Assembly: GCA_958448705.1 (NCBI GenBank)
Contig: CAUDEY010000009.1
Coordinates: 1-64,000 of the forward strand
Direction: 5' to 3'
DNA length: 64,000 nt
From: UMGS1322 sp900550765
Lineage (GTDB): Bacteria; Bacillota; Clostridia; Christensenellales; QALW01
The notes beneath the pieces were generated by a model. That model saw only the letters and a list, made by a program, of their open reading frames with translations, was not told the DNA's origin and searched no databases. Below are positions 43,566 to 53,074 of the stretch, in pieces (the stretch's first letter is position 1; every line of letters starts with the position of its first letter). The position numbers and the translations under genes were made by a program.

Positions 43566-44048
43566 ATGCAACTGATTTTTATCATCTTTATTATTGTGGC
43601 CATTGTAGCTGCAGTAAATAAAAATAAAACGCCGAACAATCCCCGGCAGCCTGGATCCCGGCCGGTATCCCCGCAGCAGGGTCCCGGAAATATTCCGGGG
43701 AACGGGCAGCCCAATGTCCGTCCTAATCCGCCGCAGACAGGAAGACCTCCTCGGCCGAATACCGGTGCGGCGACACAGCCAGCGCAGGGAATGGCTAAAA
43801 CGCCGATGCAGGAGGAATATGAACGTTTTTTAAAGCGTCAGGCTGCACGGGAGGCACTCAGCCCGGAGGGGAAGCCCAGTACTGAGGGGGAATGTATAGA
43901 GCCGAATCCAAACCATTGCGCGGTGGTGCATCATGAAGATCCGGCCTATAGCCAGGAACAGAATGAGCTGATCGATGTGGATAAGCAGGAACTGATCAAA
44001 GGGATTTTGTGGAGCGAGATCTTGGGTAAACCCAAATGTATGCGCTGA
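43566..44048 (+). CDS. Small proline-rich membrane protein in the flotillin operon
   Basis: A 160-residue protein with one N-terminal membrane helix (~1-20), a low-complexity Pro/Gly/Asn/Gln linker (~22-80) and a conserved-looking C-terminal part (ECIEPNPNHCAVVHHEDPAYSQEQNELIDVDKQELIKGILWSEILGKPKC) with three spaced cysteines and paired histidines. Its start lies 6 bp after floA with a weak ribosome binding site. No family recognised. The Cys/His pattern could bind a metal, but that is only a possibility. Confidence 0.65.
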   Translation: MQLIFIIFIIVAIVAAVNKNKTPNNPRQPGSRPVSPQQGPGNIPGNGQPNVRPNPPQTGRPPRPNTGAATQPAQGMAKTPMQEEYERFLKRQAAREALSPEGKPSTEGECIEPNPNHCAVVHHEDPAYSQEQNELIDVDKQELIKGILWSEILGKPKCMR

Positions 44049-44053
44049 AGCAG

Positions 44054-44090
44054 AAGCCGCCGAAAGGAATTTCCTTTCGGCGGCTTTTTT
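44054..44090 (+). terminator. Terminator of the flotillin operon
   Basis: AAGCCGCCGAAAGGAA / TTCCTTTCGGCGGCTT-type near-perfect stem followed by TTTTTT. The next 240 bp up to mutY hold two further hairpins (around 44176-44207 and 44250-44275) and no convincing gene. Confidence 0.8.
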
Positions 44091-44331
44091 ATGGATGGAA
44101 AACCGGGAGACAGCCGCGCGGAGGAAGCGGGCTTTAGCGATAAAAAGAAATACAAAGGAAGAAAGAAAAAATATGGCGAGCCTCCTCTTGGATCGGGAGG
44201 CGGCTTTTACGGAGTAAAAAGCCGCAGGGAAAGAATGCAAAACTACGCCTCAGCCGGTTATCACCGGCGGCTTGTTTCCGGGTAGCCGTTGTATACGAAA
44301 AATCACAGGACAGCCGGGAGAAAACGGGGAA

Positions 44332-45408
44332 TTAGTGTTTGTCTGCAGACGGCGGCGGGGAGGAGGATAAAAGCTGCAGGTAAAAACGGAACGCAGAAGG
44401 AACGGCATATTCCCGCCGGATCTCATCCGCATTTTTCCACACAAAGCCGTCGGCTTCCTCTGGGCAGCAAACGGTATATCCGTGCATCTGCCATTCTGTG
44501 TGCGTAAAAATATGCCGTGCATCACCGCAGGGAGTACAGGCGGCTGCGGAAATTCCCTTGGTCTGCAAGAGAGCAGTGACCTGCGCTGCCGTGAGCTTTC
44601 CGGGGAAATTGGGAAATTCCCAAAGGCCGGCAAGCAGACCCTTTTCCGGACGGCGGCATAAGGCGTAGTTCTTTCCGCAGGAAAGCAGCAGTATGGTACG
44701 GTCTTCCGCATGTCTTTTCTTTTTTTCGGCTTTTACCGGATACTGCGCGGCAGTGTTGTTTTTTTGCGCCAGACAGAGCTGCTTCAGCGGGCATTCCCCG
44801 CATTTTGGGGTTCCGTTTGGCAGGCAAAGGACTTCGCCTAATTCCATCAGCCCTTGGGTGAGCGCCGCGGCATCTTCCCCTGAGGGATAGACGCGCTGCA
44901 GCATTCGTGTAAAGACGGGTTTGGCTTTTTGCGGCGTGTCTTTATATGCATTCAGGCGGGCCAGTACACGGATTACATTGCCGTCAACGGCGGGAGCAGG
45001 CTGCCCGAAGGCGATTGATGCGATGGCACCGGCGGTATAATCGCCGATTCCCGGCAAGCGGCGCAGTTCCTCTGCATGTTGCGGAAAGTGGCCGTTATAA
45101 AGCGCGGCGATTTGCTGCGCCGCTTTTTTCAAATTTCGCGCTCGGCTGTAATAGCCGAGTCCTTGCCAAAGCTTCATCAGCCGGTCTTCTTCCGCGGCAG
45201 CAAGTGCGTCTACCGTAGGAAATGCATCTAAGAAACGCTGATAATATGGAATAACTGCCTCAATACGCGTCTGCTGAAGCATGATCTCCGAAAGCCAAAT
45301 GTGATACGGCTCATTATCCTGCCGCCAGGGCAGAGCTCTTTTGTTTTTTTTGTACCAGCAGATAAGCAGCGGTACGGCCTTGTGCAAAAGTGCAATATCT
45401 TCTTTCAA
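44332..45408 (-). CDS. mutY: A/G-specific adenine glycosylase
   Basis: A 358-residue protein. The HhH-GPD core contains LPWRQDNEPYHIWLSEIMLQQTRI, LWQGLGYYSRARNL, LPGIGDYTAGAIASIAFG (helix-hairpin-helix and the catalytic aspartate region VDGNVIRV). The [4Fe-4S] cysteines are in CLPNGTPKCGECPLKQLC (C-X7-C-X2-C-X5-C), followed by a C-terminal NUDIX-like domain that recognises 8-oxoG (~225-350). It removes adenine mispaired with 8-oxoguanine. Single gene. Confidence 0.94.
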   Translation of the reverse strand: MKEDIALLHKAVPLLICWYKKNKRALPWRQDNEPYHIWLSEIMLQQTRIEAVIPYYQRFLDAFPTVDALAAAEEDRLMKLWQGLGYYSRARNLKKAAQQIAALYNGHFPQHAEELRRLPGIGDYTAGAIASIAFGQPAPAVDGNVIRVLARLNAYKDTPQKAKPVFTRMLQRVYPSGEDAAALTQGLMELGEVLCLPNGTPKCGECPLKQLCLAQKNNTAAQYPVKAEKKKRHAEDRTILLLSCGKNYALCRRPEKGLLAGLWEFPNFPGKLTAAQVTALLQTKGISAAACTPCGDARHIFTHTEWQMHGYTVCCPEEADGFVWKNADEIRREYAVPSAFRFYLQLLSSSPPPSADKH

Positions 45409-45785
45409 ATGCGGCTCCTTTCTTTTTTATCAGAGATTGTAGGAACAGTGTATCATATTTTGATAAGAATGAAAAGTCCATGTTTTATGATAAGAAAATC
45501 TATTTCAATAAAGCTAAAAATCAATTATGATAAAAATATAAAGGTTTCAAATTTCCCCTATACTGCCGTTATTTTATAAAAAATTTATTTTATTAACAAC
45601 TATTGCGTTTTTGCAGCGGGTTTATTTTAGACAAAAACAGGTTTATTTTTAGCCTTTATCCTCTTTTTAAAAAACAGTATAATAAAAAAACAATTTCTTT
45701 TGTTCGCCGGCGGCAGGCAAAGTTATTGAAACCGAAATGTTTTGGCAGGTCAAAAATTTTTATTGGAATAAAAAGGAGAAGGAAA
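45409..45785. other. AT-rich intergenic region before the anchored enzyme gene
   Basis: These 377 bp are far more AT-rich than the surroundings. They hold several ATGATAA/TTGATAA repeats and a TATAAT near 45680 (after TTAAAAAACAG) that could serve the gene at 45786. No RNA fold or gene was recognised. The in-frame extension of the next gene into this region is rich in lysine, phenylalanine and arginine and is not coding. Confidence 0.45.
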
Positions 45786-48272
45786 ATGAAAAAACGATTG
45801 CGGTTTGTCACTACACTGGTCGCGGCGTCCCTGCTGGCGGGATTGTTTTGGACCGTTTCTTTTGCTCAAAGCAATAATTGGCTGCGTGCGGGCGATTCTG
45901 ATTTTGAAAGCGGAAGTACGGCCTGGAAGGCCTTCGGTGCGGGAACAGCAGAGGTAACGGATAATCCTTCCGGCAGCGGAAAAGTGCTTAAATTTTCCGG
46001 TGCGGAGGGAAAATCGTGGGCGTCGGCGGCGCTGGATATTCGCGGTATCGTTCAGGCCAACGCTAAAAAGGCTTCAAAAATCAAAATAAGCATGGATATT
46101 TACACGCAGACTCAACAGAATCCGTATCTTACAGTACGGACCCAGGACCAATCGCTTTCTATCGCTGCGGCGGCAGGAAATACCTATCCGCGCATCGGTA
46201 CAGTGAAGACGGTGCCGGAGGAATGGACCCGTTTAGAGGGGGAATTTACCGTAACCGACGCCGATTTGAAAAATACTGGAACCTGGACGCTTTGTTTGGA
46301 TAATTTGGCTGCTTATGCGGATGTATATTACATCGATAACGTCACGATTACCGGAGAAGAGCTTCAAGACAATACGCAGAATCCCGGCGGAGATGCCGGC
46401 CAGGGGCAAAATTCCGGCGGAGATGTTTCCGCTGCCGGTGCAGCAACGGAAAATCTGCTGGAAAATCCAAGCTTTGCCGACGGCTTTGGCGATCCGTGGA
46501 AGAGCTACGGAAGTTCTTCCGTGATGGAAGCCGAGGAGGGCGCGCAGGATGATGACGGTATAGGGCTGCTGATTACCGACAGAACAAAAAATTTTTCGAG
46601 TATTATCTATAACAACATCCACGAGATTGTTTATGAATACGGTCCCGGAAGATATCAGTTTTCTTGCTGGGCAAAGCTGGCCGATGCCTCTGCTGCCGCA
46701 GAAAGCCTGAACCTTGTAATTTATACCAAATATAAGGAACGTCCCGCTGAAGAAAAAGGAGATTATCATGTTGGAGGCGCTTCTATTAACGCAAATACCT
46801 GGACAAAAATTACGTATACTTGGAATTTCCCCGATGTAAGTGATAATTTTTTAAATTCCTATCTGTATCTGATTATGGGAAATGAAATTTTTCACGATTT
46901 TTATGTGGATAATTTTTCTATGGTAAAGCTGGATCCGGTTATTACACCGGAGCCGGTGGCGCCTCTTTCAACGGCAGTTCCCGAAAAAGAAGCGGCGCGG
47001 CCCGCTGCCCTGCAGATCGGCACGATCCGCTGGGATGCTTATACTCAATCTACCTATGACGGCACAGATCCGGCTTCTCAGGTAGCGCGTTGTCTTTCGC
47101 CGGCTCAATATCACTGGACAGCTCCGTTCTTTTCTCAGGTGGATGCACAGGGCCGGATTTCTTTTCCTGAATATACCACAGCGCTTTGGGAACAGGAAGC
47201 TCAATATGCGGCCGATGCGGGGCTGAACTATTTTGCCTATCTCTGGTATGAGAGCGACAGTGCCATGAGTCAGCCGCGAAAGGCACATTTGGCCAGTGAA
47301 AAAAAGAATCTGATAAAAATGTGCGGTATCTTGGAAACGATCCGCGGAAAAGCCGCGATGCAGGAGCTCTATGCCGCAATGCAGGAGGACTGTTACCTGA
47401 CTGTAGACGGTATGCCTGTGCTGTTTATCTATGACGGATTGGATTGGCTTGCCGAAGACCTTGAAACAATTCGGCGCCAGGCGGCTACGGCAGGTGTTGA
47501 AAATCCGCTTTACATGATTGCCATGGGCAGCGATTCTACAAAAATACAGGCGGCGTCTATCCGCGGCTATGACGCATTCTCCTGGTACGGTGTAGCCGCA
47601 ACCAAGAGGGATATGAGCTATCAGGAGCTGACAGAGGCCGCAGATGCGCGTCTTGAAGCCTTTGCCAAGGCTGCCGTAGCCAGAGAGGCGCAGGGCTCTG
47701 TATATCAGATTGTTCCTTCCTTTACGGCCGGAAGAGACGGCCGTTCACGGATTGAAACAGGCGTTTCCTGGGTGGAGGGGGACCCCAAGGATCCGAACAA
47801 TCTGCCCTACGGAGGCGCGTTTGCCGTTTCCGGTACAGCAGAGGAGATTGCCGCACACGCAGGCGAGTTCATGCAGTGGACGCTGGAAAATGAAAAGATC
47901 ACACAGCCGAATCTTTTAATTTCTTATGGCTGGAATGAACATGATGAAGGCGGCTGGCTGTGTCCTACTTTGGCCTGTGATGAAGAGGGAAATGTGCTGA
48001 AGGATGAAAACGGAAATAACCTAGTTAATACCGACCGTTTGGATGCACTGAAAAAGGAGATCGACGCTTTCCGTGCAAAGGAAAACGCGGCAGTAAAACC
48101 TACGGATATCCTGAATAACCAAGGAGATATTTCCGGCATCCAATGGTGGATGATCGCTCTGCCGGCCGCAGGAATTGTTCTGGCAGGCGGTACGGCGGCG
48201 ATTGTCATCATAAAAAAGAAAAAAGGAGTCTCCGGCGCATCAGCCGATCCGCCGGCAAACAGCAATGAGTAA
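45786..48272 (+). CDS. Secreted, membrane-anchored GH99-like enzyme with two carbohydrate-binding modules
   Basis: An 828-residue surface protein: signal peptide (~1-28), CBM4/9-like module 1 (~30-200, starting GDSDFESGSTAWKAFG), module 2 (~222-385, NPSFADGFGDPWKSYG), linker, catalytic-type domain (~410-765) and a C-terminal membrane anchor (~784-805) with basic stop-transfer KKKKG. The large domain has IGTIRWDAYTQ, FAYLWYESD, PSFTAGRDGRSRIE and YGWNEHDEGGWLCP, resembling the WbsX/GH99-like superfamily (WNExxEG). ATG at 45786 follows AAAAGGAGAAGGAAA. It overlaps by 8 bp a gene for a cytoplasmic version of the same domain. Substrate unknown. Confidence 0.78.
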   Translation: MKKRLRFVTTLVAASLLAGLFWTVSFAQSNNWLRAGDSDFESGSTAWKAFGAGTAEVTDNPSGSGKVLKFSGAEGKSWASAALDIRGIVQANAKKASKIKISMDIYTQTQQNPYLTVRTQDQSLSIAAAAGNTYPRIGTVKTVPEEWTRLEGEFTVTDADLKNTGTWTLCLDNLAAYADVYYIDNVTITGEELQDNTQNPGGDAGQGQNSGGDVSAAGAATENLLENPSFADGFGDPWKSYGSSSVMEAEEGAQDDDGIGLLITDRTKNFSSIIYNNIHEIVYEYGPGRYQFSCWAKLADASAAAESLNLVIYTKYKERPAEEKGDYHVGGASINANTWTKITYTWNFPDVSDNFLNSYLYLIMGNEIFHDFYVDNFSMVKLDPVITPEPVAPLSTAVPEKEAARPAALQIGTIRWDAYTQSTYDGTDPASQVARCLSPAQYHWTAPFFSQVDAQGRISFPEYTTALWEQEAQYAADAGLNYFAYLWYESDSAMSQPRKAHLASEKKNLIKMCGILETIRGKAAMQELYAAMQEDCYLTVDGMPVLFIYDGLDWLAEDLETIRRQAATAGVENPLYMIAMGSDSTKIQAASIRGYDAFSWYGVAATKRDMSYQELTEAADARLEAFAKAAVAREAQGSVYQIVPSFTAGRDGRSRIETGVSWVEGDPKDPNNLPYGGAFAVSGTAEEIAAHAGEFMQWTLENEKITQPNLLISYGWNEHDEGGWLCPTLACDEEGNVLKDENGNNLVNTDRLDALKKEIDAFRAKENAAVKPTDILNNQGDISGIQWWMIALPAAGIVLAGGTAAIVIIKKKKGVSGASADPPANSNE

Positions 48273-49329
48273 AATGAAAATCGGCATCATTCGCTGGGAT
48301 GCCTATTTTAAGACCGGCGAAAGCGATTCCTTTGTATCCGATCAGGTAGCGCGAGCGCTTTCGCCTGCTGAATATCATGACCGCGTGCCGTTTTTTGCCT
48401 CCATCCGTTCCGACGGGCGTGTGGAGTTCCCCGAATATACGCAGCAGATTTGGGAAAGGGAAACGGATTATGCGGTGGATGCCGGCTTTGACTATTACGC
48501 CTATTGCTGGTACCGTACAAAGGATCCTTTAAGCTTGGCTCGGCGGTTTCATGCGGCAAGCAAGAATCCGGGAAGGATTAAAATGGCTGCGATCTTAGGG
48601 GTCACAAAAGAGGACGAACAGACCATTGCCGATCTGTTTGCCTGTATGAAGCAGGATTACTATCTCAAGCTTGCCGACGGTACGCCTGTTGTGTTCGGCT
48701 ACGGCGAGACCGGCAACGGGATGGGCCCAGAACGGGCGGAGGAGATTCGGGCTGCGGCTGAAAAAGCAGGAATCCCCAGGCTGTACCTGGTAAAAATGGC
48801 TTCATTCGTCTATAATACTGAATGGCGCGCAAAGTTTACCGGCGGAAGCTATGATGCGGTTTCCTTTTACGGCCTGAGCGTGAATCAGCCGGATACGCCT
48901 TATCAAAAGCTGGCAGAAGAGGCGGAATTCCGCAATAAATATATGGCGTATTGTTATCAATATAACGATACCGGACTGCCGCTGATTCCTACGTTTACTG
49001 CCGGGCGGGATCAGCGGCCGCGCATTGATAATCCGACTACCTGGGCGCACGACTATAAAGGGTATTCGCTGAAGGCGGAAGAGGATGAGATCGGCGCACA
49101 TGTGTACCGGGTTTTGTGCTTTGCCCGGGAATATGCCGACTGCTGCCCCACAGGTCTTTGCCATGGCTATGCCTGGAATGAGCATGACGAGGGTGCAGGA
49201 ATCTGCCCTACGATAGAAGTAGATGAAAACGGATGGCCCTGCAGGGATGACGAGGGGAATCTTTGCATCAATACCCGGCAGCTGGAGGAAGTAAAACGGT
49301 ATATTCAAAAATTTAAAAATGAAGATTGA
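48265..49329 (+). CDS. Cytoplasmic paralogue of the GH99-like domain
   Basis: A 354-residue protein without signal peptide or anchor, aligning end to end with residues ~410-770 of its neighbour: IGIIRWDAYFK, QVARALSPAEYHDRVPFFASI, YAYCWYRTKD, PTFTAGRDQRPRID, YAWNEHDEGAGICPT. The conserved acidic motif NEHDEG is intact in both. It starts within the last codons of the upstream gene (8-bp overlap) with little ribosome binding site of its own, implying coupled translation. Likely cleaves inside the cell what the surface enzyme begins outside; inference from paired architecture. Confidence 0.75.
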   Translation: MSKMKIGIIRWDAYFKTGESDSFVSDQVARALSPAEYHDRVPFFASIRSDGRVEFPEYTQQIWERETDYAVDAGFDYYAYCWYRTKDPLSLARRFHAASKNPGRIKMAAILGVTKEDEQTIADLFACMKQDYYLKLADGTPVVFGYGETGNGMGPERAEEIRAAAEKAGIPRLYLVKMASFVYNTEWRAKFTGGSYDAVSFYGLSVNQPDTPYQKLAEEAEFRNKYMAYCYQYNDTGLPLIPTFTAGRDQRPRIDNPTTWAHDYKGYSLKAEEDEIGAHVYRVLCFAREYADCCPTGLCHGYAWNEHDEGAGICPTIEVDENGWPCRDDEGNLCINTRQLEEVKRYIQKFKNED

Positions 49330-49337
49330 GCTATTTA

Positions 49338-49363
49338 AAACCGCGCTGAAATCAGCGCGGTTT
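49338..49363. terminator. Terminator of the paired-enzyme operon
   Basis: AAACCGCGCTGA / TCAGCGCGGTTT is a perfect 12-bp palindrome with an AA loop, 8 bp after the stop codon. Confidence 0.75.
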
Positions 49364-49635
49364 ATATGTTGCATTCAGCTAAAGTATAGGGGGAACTGCC
49401 GGCGCCTTCGTCAGAGGGATCCGAAAAGCAGAGAAGACAATTGAATTTTTTATGGATATATAGGCAGCCTGCTTTTTAAAAGATACAATACTGCAGTCTG
49501 TTCTGATAAAACAAGTCTTTTCTTGAAGAAGACGGTACTGCATTTAGGCAGAGGGAGAGCAGCTATATTGTTTTTTTCTGCGCTGCTGTTCGAAAGCAGG
49601 TTACAACCTTGCTGTAGGGGCTTCTCCTGTGCTTT
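49364..49635. other. Intergenic stretch with a repeat fragment
   Basis: About 270 bp between convergent genes. A fragment of the dispersed repeat (GCCGGCGCCTTCGTCAGAGGGATCC) lies at ~49395-49422. No gene or RNA is evident. Confidence 0.4.
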
Positions 49636-51027
49636 TTACAGCGCTTCGATTTCTTGGCACCGCGCCTGAAGCTTTTTGCGCCAGGGCCCAAAACAAAAGT
49701 ACAGCCCCAAACTCAATGCCGTTAAAACAAAAGTGATGGGATAAATAATAAAGATACTATCAATACTGGCGGTATCTATAACAGGAATCAGGAACCGCAG
49801 CCAATAGATCCAGACGATACGGAAGCCGCACATCCATAAAAAAGAGGTGATCATCGGAAAGATCGGACTGCCGCAGCTGCGAAGCGTAGCGGAAAGAATA
49901 TCGCTGATTCCGGTAATAAAGTAGAAAGTGGCAATATAAAACACTTTGGAAGCACCAAAGGATATGATTTTATCAAAATTGGGATCGGCCCTGTCTACAA
50001 ACATTCCTACCAGCTGATGCCGGAAAAGAGATGCCAGCATTCCTAAAGAAAGCATCAAACCCACGGTCAGTGCCAGTGCAATCAAGGTTCCCTTTTTTAC
50101 CCGTTTAAAATTCCCTGCACCGATATTTTGGCCGGCAAAAGTCATTAGAGCCAGCCCGATACTGCTGGAGATAATCAGAATAAAATCATCCAGCTTACTG
50201 GCGGCAGTACTGCCTGCCGTAGCCGCAGCGCCAAAAGAATTGATAAAGGTTTGAATAATAATATTTGAAACATTAATAATCGCCGTCTGCAGTCCTGCCG
50301 GAAGACCTATTTTAACAATAGCAGCCGTATCCGAAGCAGTAAACCGAAGCTCTTTCAACAGCAGTTTAAAGCTGCCCTGGCTGCGCATTAAAGTAATTAT
50401 GACTAAAACTGCAGAAACAAGCTGTGATCCTACCGTGGCAAAGGCCGCGCCGGCTACACCCCAATGAAATACGCCCACAAACAGCAGGTCAAGGCCCACA
50501 TTGGTAGCCGCCGAACAGGCCAAAAAAAACAGCGGATGATGGGAATCGCCCACTGCGCGCAGGATACCTGCCCCCATATTATATACGATCAAAAAAAAGG
50601 ATCCGCCAAAATAGATCCGAAGATACATCTGCGCATCCTCTAAGATTACAGGGTCGGTATTCATCAAATGAAGAATAGAAGGGGTAAACAGAACGCCCAG
50701 CACCGAAATCAGCAGACCGCACACCATGCTCAGCAGAATTCCCGTATGTACCGCCCGATGCACGCCGCGGCCGTCCCCGGCACCGAAAAATTTGGATACC
50801 ACCACACTGCCGCCGGTGGAAATTCCTAAAAACAAACCGATCAAGCACGAACAAATCGGTGTGGTGGTGCCTACTGCCGCCAGTGCGTTTCCGCCGCAGA
50901 ACTGCCCTACGATCAGCGAATCAGCCGCGTTGTAAAGGTTTTGCAGCAAATTCGTCAAATAGATCGGTATAGCGAATAAAAGCAGCTGCTTAAGTATCGG
51001 ACCCTGCGTCATATTGATGCTTTTCAT
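49636..51027 (-). CDS. MATE family efflux transporter
   Basis: A 463-residue protein with about twelve membrane helices. MatE repeat one begins QGPILKQLLLFAIPIYLTNLLQNLYNAADSLIVGQF and repeat two LRFTASDTAAIVKIGLPAGLQTAIINVSNIIIQTFINSFG, the NorM/DinF-like pattern of the Bacillota branch. It exports cationic drugs or metabolites in exchange for Na+ or H+. The start at 51027 overlaps the yigZ stop (ATGA) with GGGAGGAGAGGCA upstream; a start five codons earlier lies on that Shine-Dalgarno. Last gene of a tyrS-yigZ-MATE transcript. Confidence 0.9.
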   Translation of the reverse strand: MKSINMTQGPILKQLLLFAIPIYLTNLLQNLYNAADSLIVGQFCGGNALAAVGTTTPICSCLIGLFLGISTGGSVVVSKFFGAGDGRGVHRAVHTGILLSMVCGLLISVLGVLFTPSILHLMNTDPVILEDAQMYLRIYFGGSFFLIVYNMGAGILRAVGDSHHPLFFLACSAATNVGLDLLFVGVFHWGVAGAAFATVGSQLVSAVLVIITLMRSQGSFKLLLKELRFTASDTAAIVKIGLPAGLQTAIINVSNIIIQTFINSFGAAATAGSTAASKLDDFILIISSSIGLALMTFAGQNIGAGNFKRVKKGTLIALALTVGLMLSLGMLASLFRHQLVGMFVDRADPNFDKIISFGASKVFYIATFYFITGISDILSATLRSCGSPIFPMITSFLWMCGFRIVWIYWLRFLIPVIDTASIDSIFIIYPITFVLTALSLGLYFCFGPWRKKLQARCQEIEAL

Positions 51028-51662
51028 TGCCTCTCCTCCCATGGATAATACAGTGTATCGGTTTTTTGGGTGCGCGCGCGCCCGTTTGTGAGCGCGGCAA
51101 GCTCTTTTTCAAGGCGGTCCTCATCCTGCTGCCGAACGACGCACCGGATACAGACGCTTTCTGAAAATTCAACCGCCTCTAAAGCAATATCGCTCTTGCT
51201 TCTTATGATATGCTCAACATGGGCAAAATGGGTGTAATCCATAAAAATTTCAAATTTTACGCTGCGCACCATCCATACCGCTTTTGCGGCATCCAGCGCA
51301 CCGGCCGCACCGGATGCATAGGCTCGTGTCAATCCTCCTGTACCTAAAAGAATGCCGCCGAAGTAGCGCGTGACTACAACAACGGCATTGGTTATATTCT
51401 TTTTTTTCAAACATTCAAGCATAGGAACACCGGCGGTGCCCTGAGGCTCGCCGTCATCACTGCAGCGCACATTTTCACCGGCCGGACCCAAGCGATAGGC
51501 CCAGCAGTGATGGCGCGCGTCAGGATAGCGCTTTTTTTGGCTGTTTATCACCGCAAGAGCCTGCTGTTCATTCTGGGCTGCGGCCGCCAAGGCAATAAAT
51601 GTGGATTTTTGCAAAATCTGCTCAAAGCTTCCGGCGGAAGCTATGGTTTTATATTCATCCAT
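51024..51662 (-). CDS. yigZ: YigZ/IMPACT family protein
   Basis: A 212-residue cytoplasmic protein. The UPF0029/IMPACT domain is clear: KSTFIALAAAAQNEQQALAVI, DARHHCWAYRLG, CSDDGEPQGTAGVPMLECL and VTRYFGGILLGTGGLTRAYASGA. Bacterial YigZ is implicated in translation-related or peptidase-like roles without settled activity. The ATG at 51662 lies one base after the tyrS stop, so translation is coupled; the longer in-frame extension inside tyrS is not used. Confidence 0.9.
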   Translation of the reverse strand: MDEYKTIASAGSFEQILQKSTFIALAAAAQNEQQALAVINSQKKRYPDARHHCWAYRLGPAGENVRCSDDGEPQGTAGVPMLECLKKKNITNAVVVVTRYFGGILLGTGGLTRAYASGAAGALDAAKAVWMVRSVKFEIFMDYTHFAHVEHIIRSKSDIALEAVEFSESVCIRCVVRQQDEDRLEKELAALTNGRARTQKTDTLYYPWEERQ

Positions 51663-51663
51663 T

Positions 51664-52884
51664 TTACTTAATAACAATCTTCTTATGCACTTTTTTGCCC
51701 TTGTGCAGAATAAATTCGCCTGCCGCAAGCAGCTGCGCGGGTACCACGGCGTTTACATCGGTGATCTTATCCTCATTCAGGGATACGGCACCGCCTTCGA
51801 TCAGCCGTCGGCCTTCACCAAGGCTTTTGGTGATATCCGCCAGCATCAAAAGCTCCGTTACTCTTCCGGCAGCCTGTTCTTTTGAAAGAGATACGGAAAT
51901 CATATCCGCTTCGCTTCCTCCGCCGAAAGCAGCGGCGGCAGCAGCCTGCGCTTTTTTTGCCTCTTCCTCGGAATGTACGATCTTCGTTACCTCATAGGCC
52001 AGCCGCTCCTTTGCCGCGTTGATGCGCTCATCCTGATACGCGCAAAGCCGGGCGATTTCATCTAACGGAAGAAACGTCAGCAGCTTCAGGCATTTTTCCA
52101 CATCGGCGTCATCCACATTGCGCCAGTACTGATAAAAATCATACGGCGAGGTTTTTTCGGCGGAAAGCCAGACCGCACCGCCGGCGGTCTTGCCCATCTT
52201 CTGACCGTCGCTTTTGGTTAAAAGCGTAAAGGTCATCGCAAAGGCGTCCTTTTTTTCCTTGCGGCGGATCAAATCGGCGCCGCCGAGCATATTGGACCAC
52301 TGATCGTCGCCGCCCAGCTGCAGAGCACAGCCGTATTTTTGGTACAGCATTAAAAAGTCATAGCTCTGCATCAGCATATAGTTGAATTCCAAAAAGGAGA
52401 GTCCCTTTTCCATACGGGTTTTAAAGCACTCGGCTGTAAGCATGCGGTTTACCGAAAAATATACGCCGATATCCCGCAAAAATTCCACGTAATTTAATTT
52501 CAGCAGCCATTCGGCGTTATCCACCATAATGGCCTTATCATCAGAAAAATCTATAAATTTTGCAATCTGCTCCTTAAAGCAGTTTACGTTATGCTGAATC
52601 GTCTCCAAGGTCATCATCGAGCGCATATCCGTTCTGCCGCTGGGATCCCCCACACATCCGGTGCCGCCCCCTACCAAACAGATTGGTCTGTGGCCTGCGC
52701 GCTGCATGTGCGCCATAGCCATCAAAACAAGAAAATGCCCTACGTGAAGGCTGTCGGCTGTGGGATCAAAGCCCACATAAAACGTTACCCTTTCGCTGCC
52801 CAGCAGCCGGTACAGGTCCTCTTCAAAAGTGATCTGTTTTACAAAGCCGCGGGCTTTTAAGGTATCCAAAACGTTTTCCGCCAT
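51664..52884 (-). CDS. tyrS: Tyrosyl-tRNA synthetase
   Basis: A 406-residue class I synthetase. HIGH-equivalent HVGHFLVLMAMAHMQRAGH (~43-61), tyrosine site YNYMLMQSYDFLML-like EFNYMLMQSYDFLMLYQ, QLGGDDQWSNM, KMSKS-equivalent DGQKMGKTAGGAVW, and a C-terminal S4 domain (SLGEGRRLIEGGAVSLNEDKI). This is the TyrRS type with KMGKT rather than KFGKS. ATG at 52884 follows AGGAGAGAACTTTG. The 120 bp upstream contain no T-box signature that I can see. Confidence 0.95.
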   Translation of the reverse strand: MAENVLDTLKARGFVKQITFEEDLYRLLGSERVTFYVGFDPTADSLHVGHFLVLMAMAHMQRAGHRPICLVGGGTGCVGDPSGRTDMRSMMTLETIQHNVNCFKEQIAKFIDFSDDKAIMVDNAEWLLKLNYVEFLRDIGVYFSVNRMLTAECFKTRMEKGLSFLEFNYMLMQSYDFLMLYQKYGCALQLGGDDQWSNMLGGADLIRRKEKKDAFAMTFTLLTKSDGQKMGKTAGGAVWLSAEKTSPYDFYQYWRNVDDADVEKCLKLLTFLPLDEIARLCAYQDERINAAKERLAYEVTKIVHSEEEAKKAQAAAAAAFGGGSEADMISVSLSKEQAAGRVTELLMLADITKSLGEGRRLIEGGAVSLNEDKITDVNAVVPAQLLAAGEFILHKGKKVHKKIVIK

Positions 52885-53074
52885 CAAAGTTCTCTCCTTC
52901 ACTATTGATATTGCTACCTATTATACCGCCGTTAGTTTAAAAAAGCAAGCTGTTTTCGTGAGAAATTCCCGCTGTTTTATCGGGTTTTTCTCAATCCCGA
53001 AGGCGCGGAGCGGAAGCTTCGGCAGGCGGCTAAAGAAAAGATTCCCCCTGCATAGCAGAAATCGTTCGCTCGCG

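Noticed and set aside
44091..44285. 64-codon frame after the flotillin operon
   Set aside because: Starts directly behind a terminator, lacks a ribosome binding site and crosses two hairpins.
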